A stretch of DNA of 64,000 nt from Polydactylus sextarius (lineage: Eukaryota; Chordata; Actinopteri; Polynemidae), in the NCBI GenBank assembly GCA_016801845.1, contig CM028913.1, forward strand, positions 23,650,065 to 23,714,064, written 5' to 3'. The notes beneath the pieces were generated by a model that was not told where the DNA came from, did no database searches, and saw nothing but the letters and a program-made list of their open reading frames with translations. Position 1 is the stretch's first letter. Each line of letters begins with the position of its first letter. Shown piece after piece: positions 26,147 to 37,689 of this stretch. The position numbers were made by a program, and so were the translations under genes.

Positions 26147-28882
26147 TCATTCAGCAGTGTCCATCATCACATTCAGTCTCAAACCAACAGGGATGTGATC
26201 AGTCAGACCAGCCAGCTGCGTTATAAAAGTCACCTCCTCAATCTCCTGGATGAAGAAAAAGAAGGAACATAGTTTTAAAGTGACGGTCCAGAGAAACATG
26301 AACCGGAGTCTATTTCACCATGAATACGAGTCAAACTCCCCCTCAACAGATATGTTACGTTGGTTGAAGTAATATCCAGTTTGACCATCTTTTGTTTTCA
26401 CAACCAAATAGTTAACAATGAAAGTAAATGGGGCAGTCAGCCAAACGTATCTAAATTGTCATTTTTTAACCACCAATAAAGCTCAAAATATCACTTCACT
26501 TCAGCAGTAGCATGAATAGGGTCCCTACACATAAACTGAAGTACTGATAACTTAGTAAGTGAACCCAGAGTTTATTAAAAACACTGTTTTACAAGACTTA
26601 CCCAAAGTCTTGAATCTGCTGATCTGGAACACCCTTCATCACCAGTCGTTATGAAAACAAGGTGTTGGGTAAGTCTTGTAAAACAGTCGTTTTAATGAAC
26701 TCTCATTTCATTGTTAGCTACACGGAGATACGTACCGTGCGGAAGTGTTTTGAAATTGAGTTTTCGCGATACAGGATGTAATCGATGCGACGTCCGACCC
26801 ACGGTTCGCCGTCCTCGGGGTAAACTAGCGGCTTTCCCTCTGCAGGAACGGGAGGAGAGATGTACTGCATCCTCAGCTCTTCTGTTTCCAAAGTCCTGCT
26901 CAGACACAAACATCAGATCTGCATGAATAAACTTCACGTGAGAAGATTTGTTGATATAAACAGTGAAGCTGATTTTACCTTTGTAGATTCTCTGGAGTGT
27001 TTACGTCCTCGTCATATAATGTGGGCTGCTCCAGTAAAGTACCTTCCAGTGCAATAAATCATAATAAAATCTTATTAAAGTCAATACATACAGAATAGAC
27101 GCAGTATTTCTTGTAGTTAAATGAGTTAAAATGCTACAAACCAATGACCCAGGGTTTCTCTTTTCCAGGTCCAGCTCTGCAGGGATCTCTGTATTCCTCA
27201 AACACACAGTGATTCTGTTCCAGAGAGTCGTCTACACAAACAAACACAAATATTTATAAATATTTTAAAATATATATCGATGAAGATGCTTTTAGATGAA
27301 TATAAAACAGACACAGACGCACCAGGTGAGCAATTGTCAAAGTTGAAATCACCACAGAGCACGTCGAAGGCGACTTCCTCGTTAGGGTCCCGGGTGGCGG
27401 CTTGAAAATCACCGATCCACTTTGTTACCATGTTCAACTGCTCGCAGCGAATTTCCCCTTCACCTGATAAGAAAAATAACAGAACATGTTTTATCACTGT
27501 CATAAAAAACTTGTTTCTTTTATATGAGGAAATGCAAAAAAAATAAACAAATAAACTAAATAAAACCAAAACATTTCCTGTTCATATGAGCAGAAGAAAT
27601 CAGAAAATGTGCAACTTGCCCTCCGGTGCGTGAAGATGAGTGCAGTTAAAATAACCAACGACATTCTTCTGTTTCTGATTCTGTCCTATTAGCACCTGAG
27701 AATAAAGAAAAAAAGATGTCATAACATTATTATTAATGTGAATTCAGCAAAATATAAAAGTACAATAAGGACTGATGTTACCTTAGCAGTGAGGAGACCC
27801 TTAGCGGCGAGTCCGTCTTCCCCTCGTCCGTTGGGAAAGCAGCGATATTGAGCCTCGACGATCGGGAACCTGCTGGCTAAAAACAAGCCGCTGTTGAAGA
27901 ATTTGAAGGAGGAACATTTGCACGGCGGCTGGCAGGCGTACACACCGACGTCGTACAGTATGTGTCCGAACATGGGCCTCAGCGCCTGAGTGAGTTTGTG
28001 TGCAGCTCTTTTGTCAAACACTTCCTCCAGACACAGAATGTCCACGTTGGCTGGAAACAGCGACGACACCTCCCAGGGGACGTCGTCCTGTTGGCGCAGA
28101 CCCTGAGAGAGAAGAGCTCTTGGGGCACGGCGGTGACCTGAGCGACCCTGCTGGTTGGAGTTCTGGTTGTAGTTGTGGACAGGTGATGGCGGCTCCGTTG
28201 AAGGCTCTTCTGTGTCGTCACAGGGAACGCAAACTACATGACTGTTGGATTTTGGGATGTGTCCCTCAGCCGAGTCTGGAGGCTGGTTTTGTCTGTCTAT
28301 AGCCCCGTATGAGGGTAAGTTGGCAGTGGGTAGCATGCTAGTGGAGGGGCTCAGAGTCCCACAGCTGCTGGGGGAGTCAACAAAGATACGGATGTGAGGT
28401 CGACACACGCCCTGAACGATGCGCTGACCGATGGTGGCAGCCCTGTGCTGCGTGTGCCCCAGGTTGTTAAAACGAGCAAGGCTGTCGGGTAAAAGACACA
28501 GGTTGGCTGTGGCAAAACCGAACGACGCCTTTCCTGCGAGCTCAAATCCTCGATGCGTCTCATTCTCCGGTGAGGACGGTGTCTCTCTGTGGTAGTTAAA
28601 AGGTCTGCGGCAGGCTTGAAGAGGAGCCCAGAGCAGGAAACCTAAGAAGGCAATTGGGGCGGTGATGAGAAAAAGAATGAAGAAGACGATGGAGCCGAAG
28701 AAAACTTTAAGAGGGTGGAGGTAACACTCCTGCTCCTTTCTCTGCATCTGCTCCAGGGTGGTGGATTTGCACACGGCGATGAGACGATCGAGAAACCAGA
28801 AACAAGGCAGGACGAGCGCCCATCCAACGGCGTGGAGGCCTGCGACACAGCCATTAGGAAAGGCTGACACCCGCTGAGCCAT
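26147..28882 (-). CDS. smpd5: Neutral sphingomyelinase, smpd3/smpd5 family (probably smpd5)
   Basis: Seven coding exons in phase: 27782-28882 (ATG at 28880-28882), 27620-27695, 27323-27463, 27142-27231, 26979-27042, 26736-26895 and 26147-26245, giving 576 residues. Two hydrophobic N-terminal segments (about 10-35 and 60-90) lead into a DNase I-type phosphodiesterase domain: CLEEVFDKRAA (Mg-binding Glu near 287), CGDFNFDN, GRRIDYILYR and LTDHIPV with the catalytic His near 560. Reaction: sphingomyelin to ceramide plus phosphocholine at membranes. The central 170-260 region is Ser/Pro-rich and variable, as in smpd3. Neighbours spatc1 and grina are those of SMPD5 in human 8q24.3, which favours smpd5 over smpd3. 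The donor after exon 27620 is GC rather than GT. Confidence 0.9.
26277..26705. mobile_element. smpd5: Fold-back MITE family, copy E, filling the last smpd5 intron
   Basis: Left arm (TCTATTTCACCATGAATACG, AACTCCCCCTCAACAGATAT, CCAAACGTATCTAAATTGTC) plus a shortened hairpin with GAATCTGCTGATCTGGAACA and paired ACTGTTTTACAAGACTTACC / GGTAAGTCTTGTAAAACAGT. It fills almost all of the 490-bp intron 26246-26735. Confidence 0.8.
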
Positions 28883-30240
28883 TACCTGCTACTCCTTATC
28901 TACTAAACAATCTGGTTGAACGACATCAAGACTCGTTGTGGCTTCATTCCTCTGGAAAGCTTCTCCTTCATGGGACTCTCCCTTGGGACACTGAGACAGA
29001 AATAACAAAACAAAACCAAAGAGGTTACAACATAAATATTAACAGAGAGAGATTCTTAGGAAGTCATTCATGCCCGTACATGCAGGAGGTGGAAAATAAA
29101 TGTGAGGCAACTGAAGTTCAGCTTGGTTTTATTGCCTCTGCAGTGATTATGCAACAAATCATGATCACTTTTAAAGGGAGACAGAATAAAGTATAATCCT
29201 GCTGTCACCATCTGCACAGTTACTAAACTAAACCACAGGCAAAATAAGACAAGCGCCGCACCTTTGTGTGCATTTGTCTGGGTGTAACAAAAGAATATGA
29301 ATATCTCAGCACAACACAACACATTTATGTTGTGATGTAATGCGTTAAATAAAACTATAATAAAGACATTTTGTAGAGGTTTTTCCTAAAGCTAAATATG
29401 AACAAAACAGGGGTAATTCAGGATTAATTGGGATAAACCAGGAAGTAACAACCCCTAACCCCTTTTATTCTTCCTTTACAGGGTCAAATTAATAGCTTCA
29501 AGTTTAAATAAACTCAAATAAAACTGTAATAAAGACATTTTGTAATGGTTTTTACCCCTATTGTGGACACTTTAGAGTTAAATATAAACAAAATAGGGGT
29601 AATTCTTGGGGTTAAACCAGGAAGTTATAACCCCTAACCCCTTTACTTTTTCTTTACAGGGTCCTATTAAAAGCTATAAAGTTATATTAAATATAATAAA
29701 ACTATAATAAAGACACTTTGTAGAGGTTTTAAGTTAAACAGACAAAACAAGCAGTGATTCTTTGAGTAAAAGAGGAAGTTACACCCCCCGGCCCCCACCC
29801 TTTTCTTTTACATGGTCCAATTAACAGCTACAAGGTTATTTTAAATAAAAAACATTATATCTTTATATGTTTTAACAGTATGAGTCATATCGATACTCGT
29901 ACAGGTAAGACAGGTGAGGTGTTAGCAGCTATGCTAACCTAAGCTATGCTCACTTCACTTCTTAAAACGACAAACACGAAAAAGAAAAAACAACTAAACA
30001 GACATTATCGCGTTTAAACGATACGCCGTATCATAAAAGAGTGTTTTATTAATGTATCACACTTACCACAACCTTTATGTGTAGAGTTAGTCATCACAGG
30101 TTAGCTAGCTTAACGGCGCTAATGGTCTTTACCTTTAGTAGAAACCGACGGGACGGTCCGGTTCACGGAGTCAGTGGAGAAACGACTTCATCACGGTTTA
30201 TGTTTCAACTCGTCACATGATCGGTTATAATCCACGGTTT
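28883..30240 (-). other. smpd5: smpd5 5' untranslated exons and first intron
   Basis: Upstream of the ATG the exon extends to an acceptor at 28991 (CTGTCTCAG). A non-coding first exon ends at 30067 with donor TTGTG then GTAAGT. The intron between them holds a tandem repeat (29347-29880). No other gene is seen. Confidence 0.5.
29347..29880. repeat. Tandem repeat, period about 170-180 bp, three copies plus a partial one
   Basis: AATAAAACTATAATAAAGAC recurs at about 29348, 29517 (one change) and 29694, each followed by TTTTGTA(G/A)(A/T)GGTTTT, a GGGGTAATTC-like block, CCAGGAAGT and a C-rich/TTTTACAGGGTC block. Confidence 0.75.
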
Positions 30241-30403
30241 GTTTGTTCTGGTTTTTTATCTTAATAGTAATAATAATAGTGATAATAACATAGTTATTAA
30301 TAACAGATTAGTAGTATAAAGCCCACCGGCTCTCAGCCGCTCATCACGCTGCCGTTACTAAGCCACGCCCCTTCATGGCGTTGTCATGGTGGCGGCCCCG
30401 GTT

Positions 30404-30417
30404 GTCACGTGACGTCA
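30404..30417. promoter_or_regulatory. smpd5: Overlapping CLEAR-type E-box and CRE upstream of smpd5
   Basis: GTCACGTGAC (30404-30413) overlaps TGACGTCA (30410-30417) in a GC-rich patch about 200 bases upstream of the proposed first smpd5 exon. The motifs match the palindromic TFEB/TFE3-type site and the CREB/ATF site. That they act here is inference. Confidence 0.4.
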
Positions 30418-30892
30418 CCGGACGCGACCTGTTGGTCACAGCTGCATGATAATAACAATAATAAAAATAACATTAATAATAATTAATGTTATTATTATAA
30501 AAATCGCTATAATAATATAAATCCCAATAATAGTTATAATAATTATATGAATATATTATTATTGCTGTTGTTACTAATATATATTATTATTATTATTATT
30601 ATTATTATTATGTTATATATTATGTCCAGCATAAACAAATAACAAAAATAGATTAACAGGAAATAAATGAATTATAATTATTATCAAATTTATATTATAT
30701 CAATATTGCATAAACAGTTAATTGTTTATATAATATTTACTATAGTAACACAATAGTTACTATAATAATGACTTTTTCCATTCACTGATTACTTCACTAA
30801 ATATTTGTGTTTTTTTTTTTTTTTTTTTTGTTTTTTTTCATGTGTGCAGGAACAGAAAACTTATAACTATTACATTATTTCATTTGTGAGTG
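30418..30892. other. AT-rich spacer between smpd5 and spatc1
   Basis: TTA/ATT trinucleotide runs and poly-T; no gene. Confidence 0.6.
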
Positions 30893-30898
30893 TTTATT
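30893..30898 (-). terminator. spatc1: Polyadenylation signal of spatc1
   Basis: AATAAA on the minus strand 22 bases past the stop codon at 30921-30923. Confidence 0.5.
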
Positions 30899-30920
30899 CT
30901 GGGTAAATCATCCACGGTGT

Positions 30921-32581
30921 CTAGAAGAGAAGAGTCTTCTTGTCTCTCTCAGCCATGCTACAGAGGCAGGAGAGCAGCACCAGCAGGTCTTTCAGCAGTT
31001 TTTTTGGTGCCACGGCCTTGATGAGCTGCCCGACAACGTCTGGGTTGTTGTAGCGAGGGCTGCATACGTGGACCCTGTCGATCAGGATCCTGAACAAGTT
31101 GACGATAAACTCGGCAAACTGAGGATGAAGCTCTGGTTTGTAGCCGAGTTGTTTCAGCTGCTCCATGAGGTCAGTGTGACGCTGGGTCAGATGGAGCTTG
31201 TATCCCTCGACTAACTTCCCGTCAACGGAGATGTACTGACCTGCAGGAGAAGAAGAAACAGTTTGATCAGTTTCATCTGAGTCATATATGTCTTAATATA
31301 TCATATAGCTACTTAACAACGTCTTCAACTATATCACAGAAGTCATTACTTGATGTCAAAGTGTCAAAATATTCTTCTATATCAGTTTATGTGACATGTC
31401 AAGACTAAAGCATCTTCCTGTGGTTTACTGAGAACAAAAAGACGCCGTCACTGATGCTAAATGAAGAACAGTGTCAGTGGTGTGGATCCTAACGTTAGAA
31501 GAAGTTTCTTAAACAACATAGTATGATAACAAACATGTGAATGGAAACAAGCAGCTGCTGATCCACATCAACAACAGGAAGATGTTTGACTCTTAAAGAA
31601 ACAACAAACATGAAACACTGTTTGTCTTCAGTGATAAAACATGAAGTGGAGTGTGTTAATGTGTGTGTCATGATGACAGATATATGTAGGTCGTTTCTTA
31701 CCTCAATGATCTTCTCTGGGATGTTGAGCAGCGTGAAACCATAAAGTCTCCTCTCACAGCAGAAAACATGAGACAGGATCCTCGTATTGAGCTGGAAGGT
31801 GATTTGTCCCAGCAGCCTCTCTGTACCTGTAGAGAAACAACTATATTTAATCAAACGTTTCCATTTTCACCTCTTGTATGTGTCCTCCATCGTAGTCCCA
31901 CCGACCTTTGACCTCAGTGACGTCGTCGGTCTGGCAGCTCGGACCTTCTCCTGCTGCTGTGTCAACCGGTGACGAGGTTCGACGTCCATGTTGATCTTTG
32001 TTTTGCTCCAGGTCTTTCAGGAACAGAACCTAAAAATATAGAAAAATAAATTAAATTGCTACTTCTTTCTGAAGTAGCAAAAAACTGTTGTTTGAAATGA
32101 TATGATAATAATTATATCATTATTATAATTAACTAATATTTATATTTATTTATATTAGAACAAAATGTATTATTGTTTTATTATTATATTAAGACTAATA
32201 GGATATATGCAGATAACATATATAAAAAACAATTGATTATAAACCGAAATAAAGAGTCATGTCACCAAGATATAAAAACAACTAATAATACGAAATAATC
32301 ATATATTTAATAGATCCTCTGATTTCAGCTTATTAATTAAATAAAATTATATTTTATCTATTGATTCTTCACTGTGCTGCCACCTGGTGGTAAAGAAACG
32401 TCCCTACAGTATCTGATCCAGTATCCGATCCAGTACCTGATCCTGCTGTGGACTCGTTCATGGTGTTGGAGAGGACCTGGATCTGAGCCCGCAGGTCTCT
32501 GTTCTCATGGACGATGTTCATCATCATCTTCAGTTGATCATTTTCCTGTTTGAGTTGCTCAAATTTGAGTCGTTCGATCAA
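30921..32581 (-). CDS. spatc1: Speriolin-like protein (spatc1), 5' end unresolved
   Basis: Exons: about 32420-32581, 31906-32029, 31702-31826 and 30921-31235 (stop TAG). The first is a coiled coil (LKQENDQLKMMMNIVHENRD) resembling the speriolin N-terminus. The last two form the conserved C-terminal domain: LLGQITFQLNTRILSHVF, LYGFTLLNIPEKIIE, HLTQRHTDLMEQLKQLGYKP and DLLVLLSCLCSMA. The final acceptor must be the second AG (CAGGTCAG then TAC) to keep phase. The first-to-second exon junction is uncertain: the best donor (TCAG then GTACTG) is out of phase, whereas ACT then GTAGGG fits, or a small exon is missing. No convincing ATG was found upstream of the coiled coil. Family: centrosome/centriole-associated in germ cells. 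In human SPATC1 neighbours GRINA, as here. Confidence 0.82.
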
Positions 32582-33234
32582 ATGAAATCAAATCAACAAC
32601 AGCAGAGACGGTGTTTTGAAAAGAATCTTTATATTTACCTATTAAAAGTTGTTTAACCTCTGAAAATAGTACTTACACAATAAATCTCAAAACAAAGTGC
32701 ACTTCATATTTTTATCTTATAGTAATCACACACTTTTTACACAAGTGGATCTTATTTGTCTCATCATCATGGAGACAGATCTGTTCATCAGCTGCTCCTT
32801 CATCCAGCTTTTGTTTGTGTGTGTGTGTATCTGTGTGTGCTGGTTTATAGCTTAAAAAAAACAAAAAACCTTGATTATTGACCCTGGAAATAACAGTTTT
32901 GACCTGTGATCTATTAAGTCAATTTTCAGTTAGTATAAGAAATAAGTTTTTAAACAAACAAAAGAAAAAAAAAGATGAAGTTTTTGTTCCACAGGACATA
33001 GACCTCATAAAAACCCCAATAACACCATAAACACTGTATTATCATAAAAAATAACATTTGCACAACGTGAGGAAAGAAAAAGAAATAAAAACCTTCATCT
33101 ACATAATTAATACTCACTACAAGACAATAAAATAAACAGATTATTAAGGAATACAATTCTTTTTTTCCTTCTTTTTTTTTTTATACAGGAACGCAAAAAG
33201 TTTGCGAAGATTATTTTTATGAAAAAAAAAAAAA

Positions 33235-36200
33235 TCAGCCCCTCGCTCTTCCGATGATGGCGAGAATATAGAGGAAGATGTTGATGACGTCGGTGTACAG
33301 AGTGAGAGCAGCGAACACGTATTCCTCCGGACTCAGAGCCAGTTCCTTGTTACCGAGCAGCAGCTGAGTGTCGACGGCCAGGAACTGCAACAAACACACA
33401 CAAAGAAGATGTTTTAATCATTGTTGTGCAGTTTATGGAGGATGATTTAGAGTCTTTCAGATATGACACAACAGTCTCAGCATCACAACAGTGCTCCATT
33501 TTCAAAGAAAACTCGCTGTTAAAATCTCTAAAAACAGCAGCTACAGCTGAATTGAAGGATTGCTGCTCTTCCACAGCCGCCATGTTGCCTGTAAACACGC
33601 GTGTTTACAGGCATTTAACTATTGCGTCATCACGTTAAACCCACACTGGCATAGAAGCTCATTTTTCATTGGTTCCCGAGTTTTCAAGATCAGGAAGAGC
33701 AGAAAATAGACAGGTTGTCCAGACTGACTTGAATGTGAAATTCAATGTAGACGTTATGGATGGGTCCAGGCCATAGTAATTTATCTGCTTGACAGCAGAA
33801 ACAAATAATGAGAAATACATGACACAACACAGATAAGGAGGAAGGCTTGTGGGTGTGGTGTTTACAGCTGGGACATGACAGAGTTCACAGGTAGCTGTAG
33901 CGTCGGCCAACAGTGACTTATCAAGGTGACTTGCGAGAACTCCCTCAAGATGTAGGAGAGACTAACATCTGGTTTAATATTTTAAGTATCACCAACAGAT
34001 GTCTGACACCTTCATACACATCACATTTAAAGCTTTTTCAGGTCCAATTTTTCAAATTCAACGTGACACATGACAGTTATGGACCTTTTTCACTAGTACC
34101 TACTAGACTCTACTACTCTACTCGACTCTCCTCAGTTTCTAGTGTTTCCACTTGGTGCTACTTCCTGGTTCCAGCTACTGTTTTAGTTCCTACTCTGTGG
34201 AGGAACCAATGGAGCTGAGTCGATACTAAAACGTGACGTGAACAGACGCCGGCCACTGATTGGTCAGAGGGAGTGTCTTCACAAGCTGCCACCAGATGCC
34301 AGTTGAGTTGAGAGAGCGTCAACAAAATAATCAAGTTCCATTTTTAAACAGGACAAGAGTGATAGCCATCGTCGTAGCTACCTGGTCGTAAGCTAACCCA
34401 GCAACAAGTACAGCATCTCCTCCATGTCCATTAATGTTTACTGATGTTTTTGTGTCGTGACGTCGCAGCAGTTTGACTCCACTCACCACATTCACGTGGA
34501 GGAGAAACCAAACTGTGATGGAAAACAACGTGTCTGCTACCAGACTGAGTAGAGTCCAGTAGAGTCCAGTAGAGTCCAGTAGAGTAGAGATTTAGTGGAA
34601 ACGGTTAATGGTTTAGTGGAAAAGAGACATTAAATCATAACCTCCAGGACTGCAATGTGTGCCGATTGCAACTACTAACGCAAACTCAACCAATCATCAT
34701 CGTTTCCAGTGAAACATTGATCCAAACCTCAGTGAATCACTTCCTTGTTTCTTTTAGAAGACGCAGGAAACGTGAGATAAAAAAGTCTCACATTTACCTT
34801 CAACATCACTGCTGAGAACCAAGAGAAACAGTATCTGGGCAGATTTCACCACAGAGGAGGAAACTATTTTATATTGTTGTGGATCAACAAGAGGAAGTCG
34901 ACTATTGACAAACAACTTTGTCACTGTGAAACACACGGAGAATGTTAGAAACACAGGGAGGCTACTGCTGATGTAAAACCAAGAAGAGAAGTAGAAAAGA
35001 ACCAATGAGGAGCCTTGTGTAGGTCACATGACCAATTTCTGGAAGAACAAGTGTTTCAAAAATGGCGATGGGTTGTGGAGACAACAGACGAAGATAATTA
35101 TATTTGAGGATAATTATCTGAAATGAGGTCAGACTATTTAAAGTGAACCCTTCATTTCTTCAGAAATAAATAGATATTATTGTCATTTCCTGTTTATTCT
35201 CAGCACATAGTTGCATCACCTAATGTCCATGTAGCCTTGTCTGGATTTTAGATCAGTAGTTATTCACTTAAAAACTACTAAAGTGCCAACTTTGAAGGTT
35301 TTCAAGCATCTATATCAGCTACTTACGCAGGTGAAGAGCAGCGCTCCCAGTCCAGCGTACACGATCTGCAGAATCCTGTTGCGGATGAAGATGCAGAGGA
35401 GGCCGAAGAAGATGAGGACGATTAAGCAGACGAAGAGGACGCCGTGACATGAGGTGAAGTCGTATTTGGTCTGTGAGGAGGAAGCAAAGAGTTGTGTCAA
35501 CACCAGTGTGGTAAGCGTACGAGACGTTAAAGAGTAAAAGCGAGAAGTACAAACCTGTAGAGAGAAGATGACGACTGTGAAGCAAACAACCGCCGTGATG
35601 CCGACCGCCATCACCACAGACTCGGTCTGATGGAAGCTGGCGATCATCCCGACCATGTAGGACATGCTGAGCGTCAGGATGGACTGAAAACATAAAAAAA
35701 AACAAAAAAAAACATGTCAAGGCCTTTAATCTTTAACATCACTTTAATATGCCTGAATAAACACGTACTAAATACTAAAGCAGACTAACCAGTGCGACCA
35801 GGTTCCAGGGATGTCTCCGGCGAAAGCTCCCGCAGCAGCTGATCGCACAAACGCTCATGAAGAACACGCCGTAAGACACGAAGTAGGTCCAGGTGTTCCT
35901 CTGGACAAACACCTTCACTTCCTCTACGAAGGTGAAAATGGCCACGAAAGCAAACGTCACCATCAGCTGAGCAGTTAACACCAAGAACACCTGAGAGGAA
36001 GAAACACACAATGTAGATGTTGCATGTAGATGTTAAAAGTGTAACAATCCTTGGATGTGGATCGATACATTGTTTCAATGATTAATGACCTTGATATGTG
36101 GATCCATATCATTGTTTCAAATGACATCTAAGCTCCACCTCCTACTGCTCCTTCATAAACTGTCCATGATGTTATTGGTGAAAGTGGAGGGAGTGAAAAA

Positions 36201-37548
36201 TGTGTCAACAGACTAAACGCTGACCAAGCTGCATCAAGTGGAAGTTGAATACGATAATAAAAACTAAATAAAAGTCAGCCTCTCAAGCTCTCTACTACTA
36301 TTCATGTGCTTTTCCCTCCTAATTAGCTGTTTCTGTCCATACCCATCTTCATATGTTAATGTTATTTATTTACAGGTTAAGAAGTGACTGCAATGTACTT
36401 CTCAACCTGTGTCATTATTCTTCAAACGCTTCCAGGTTCGCACTAGTTTGCATCGCTCCAAGATTCATTTACATGTCTTCTCGTTCTTTGGGTGATAACA
36501 CTGAGCAAAAGAGCTTTGAGTATCACAGCTTTGATTCTTTATTTGTTATAAAACTACAGATTAGTTTTTATTCAGATATCTGGAAGAACTCAAAAATAAA
36601 ACGATCAAATCATATATTAGTTGATATGAAGTGATTGTGTTAAATAGATATTTGAAATCTTTTCACGGATCGAATCGAATCCAAATCGTATTTTTGACTT
36701 TGTGATATCGACAAATATCGTGTAGTTGTCCAGATGTATCTTTATATTTTTAACCGTCATGAACCACCAGGTGTCAGGACACTCATATAGAAAAGTTTTA
36801 ATCCTGTGATTTAAGTGAATTAAAGCATTTAAAATGTGGATTTCTGAGTTATTATTTACACCCTAACATGATATAATAAGTCACCTAATCATTATTTTGG
36901 TGCAAATCATTATTTCTTAGTGACTCAAGCCTCCTGATATGCAGGATTCATGTTGTTTTTGTTTCTAAATGCATCCCAGATGCAAATAAAACTCATATTG
37001 TCATGTTTCTGAATTGTAGCATCTTGGTACAGTCTACTGATGTTGTGTGTGAGTATATTTTTAATATAAATCCATATATAAGTTAAGTTCAAGTTAATGT
37101 TTACGTACCTTCCGAATAAACGCTCTTCTTATGCTTTTGCTGTCTAACCCGAAGTCTTCGTTCACATGGAAAGGTGGTGGATCATCTGTATTTGGGTAAA
37201 TATTATCTAAACGGAAGTAAAACATTAAACTTATTTACTTGTAAATGATCATGTTAACGTTAGATCTATCAATAAACTCTTACCTGGAGGAGCGTACGGT
37301 GGACAATCCGGACCGATGCCACCCTGAGGGTTCCCGGGCATCCCAAAACCTCCAACAACAGCGGGTCCAAAAGCTGTCGGTGGAGGGAAAGGCATAAAAC
37401 CAGGAGCAGGAGCAGGACCGGGTCCTCCGAACATGTTCGGTCCCGCCATGTTTGGATCAAATGAGACCGGGAACCCCGGCTGCCCCGCTCCGTAAGGCGG
37501 AGGGGGTCCCCCCTGAACCGAGGTGTACTCGGACTTCTCGGTGGCCAT
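33235..37548 (-). CDS. grina: GRINA/TMBIM3, glutamate receptor-associated LFG-family membrane protein
   Basis: Six coding exons in phase: 37284-37548 (ATG), 37109-37206, 35790-35990, 35555-35683, 35327-35470 and 33235-33384 (stop TGA), giving 328 residues. The N-terminal 95 residues are Pro/Gly-rich (PPPPYGAGQPGFPVSFDP, PNMFGGPGPAPAPGF). Next comes the cytosolic DDPPPFHVNEDFGLDSKSIR, then a BAX-inhibitor-1-like seven-helix domain (VFLVLTAQLMVTFAFVAIF, YMVGMIASFHQTESVVMA, ILQIVYAGLGALLFTCF) with the family signature LAVDTQLLLGNK and an end of IIGRARG. Family role: ER/Golgi membrane protein affecting calcium handling and cell death. A 5' non-coding exon is implied by the acceptor at 37562 (TCAACAG). 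The 1.9-kb last intron carries an insertion at 34078-34626. Confidence 0.96.
33587..33612. repeat. 26-bp perfect palindrome in the last grina intron
   Basis: GCCTGTAAACACG is followed immediately by its exact complement, with no spacer. Function unknown. Confidence 0.9.
34078..34626. mobile_element. Probable TIR/MITE insertion in the last grina intron
   Basis: The left end CCTACTAGACTCTACTACTC and following GTTTCCACT are mirrored at the right end by repeated AGTAGAGTCC units and TAGTGGAAAC. It has no coding capacity. The right end has a local four-fold GAGTCCAGTA repeat. Confidence 0.55.
36750..37040. repeat. Dispersed repeat G, copy 1 (grina intron)
   Basis: ATGAACCACCAGGTGTCA, TGTGATTTAAGTGAATTAA and the end segment with AAATAAAACTCAT...TTGTCATGTTT recur in direct orientation at 38965-39290. 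Confidence 0.7.
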
Positions 37549-37662
37549 CTCCGGGTTATATCTGTTGAAATAAATTAATTAAATTAAATTAAAATTAAAC
37601 GGGAGTAATCATATACAAGGGTTTATCAGGAAGACGCCGGTAACATCAGTCAATCCGTGACG

Positions 37663-37684
37663 TGACGTCAATAAGTCACGTGAT
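37663..37684. promoter_or_regulatory. grina: CRE and CLEAR-type E-box upstream of grina
   Basis: TGACGTCA (37663-37670) and GTCACGTGAT (37675-37684) lie about 115 bases upstream of the grina ATG exon, in a CpG-containing stretch. Motif match only. Confidence 0.4.
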
Positions 37685-37689
37685 AACGT

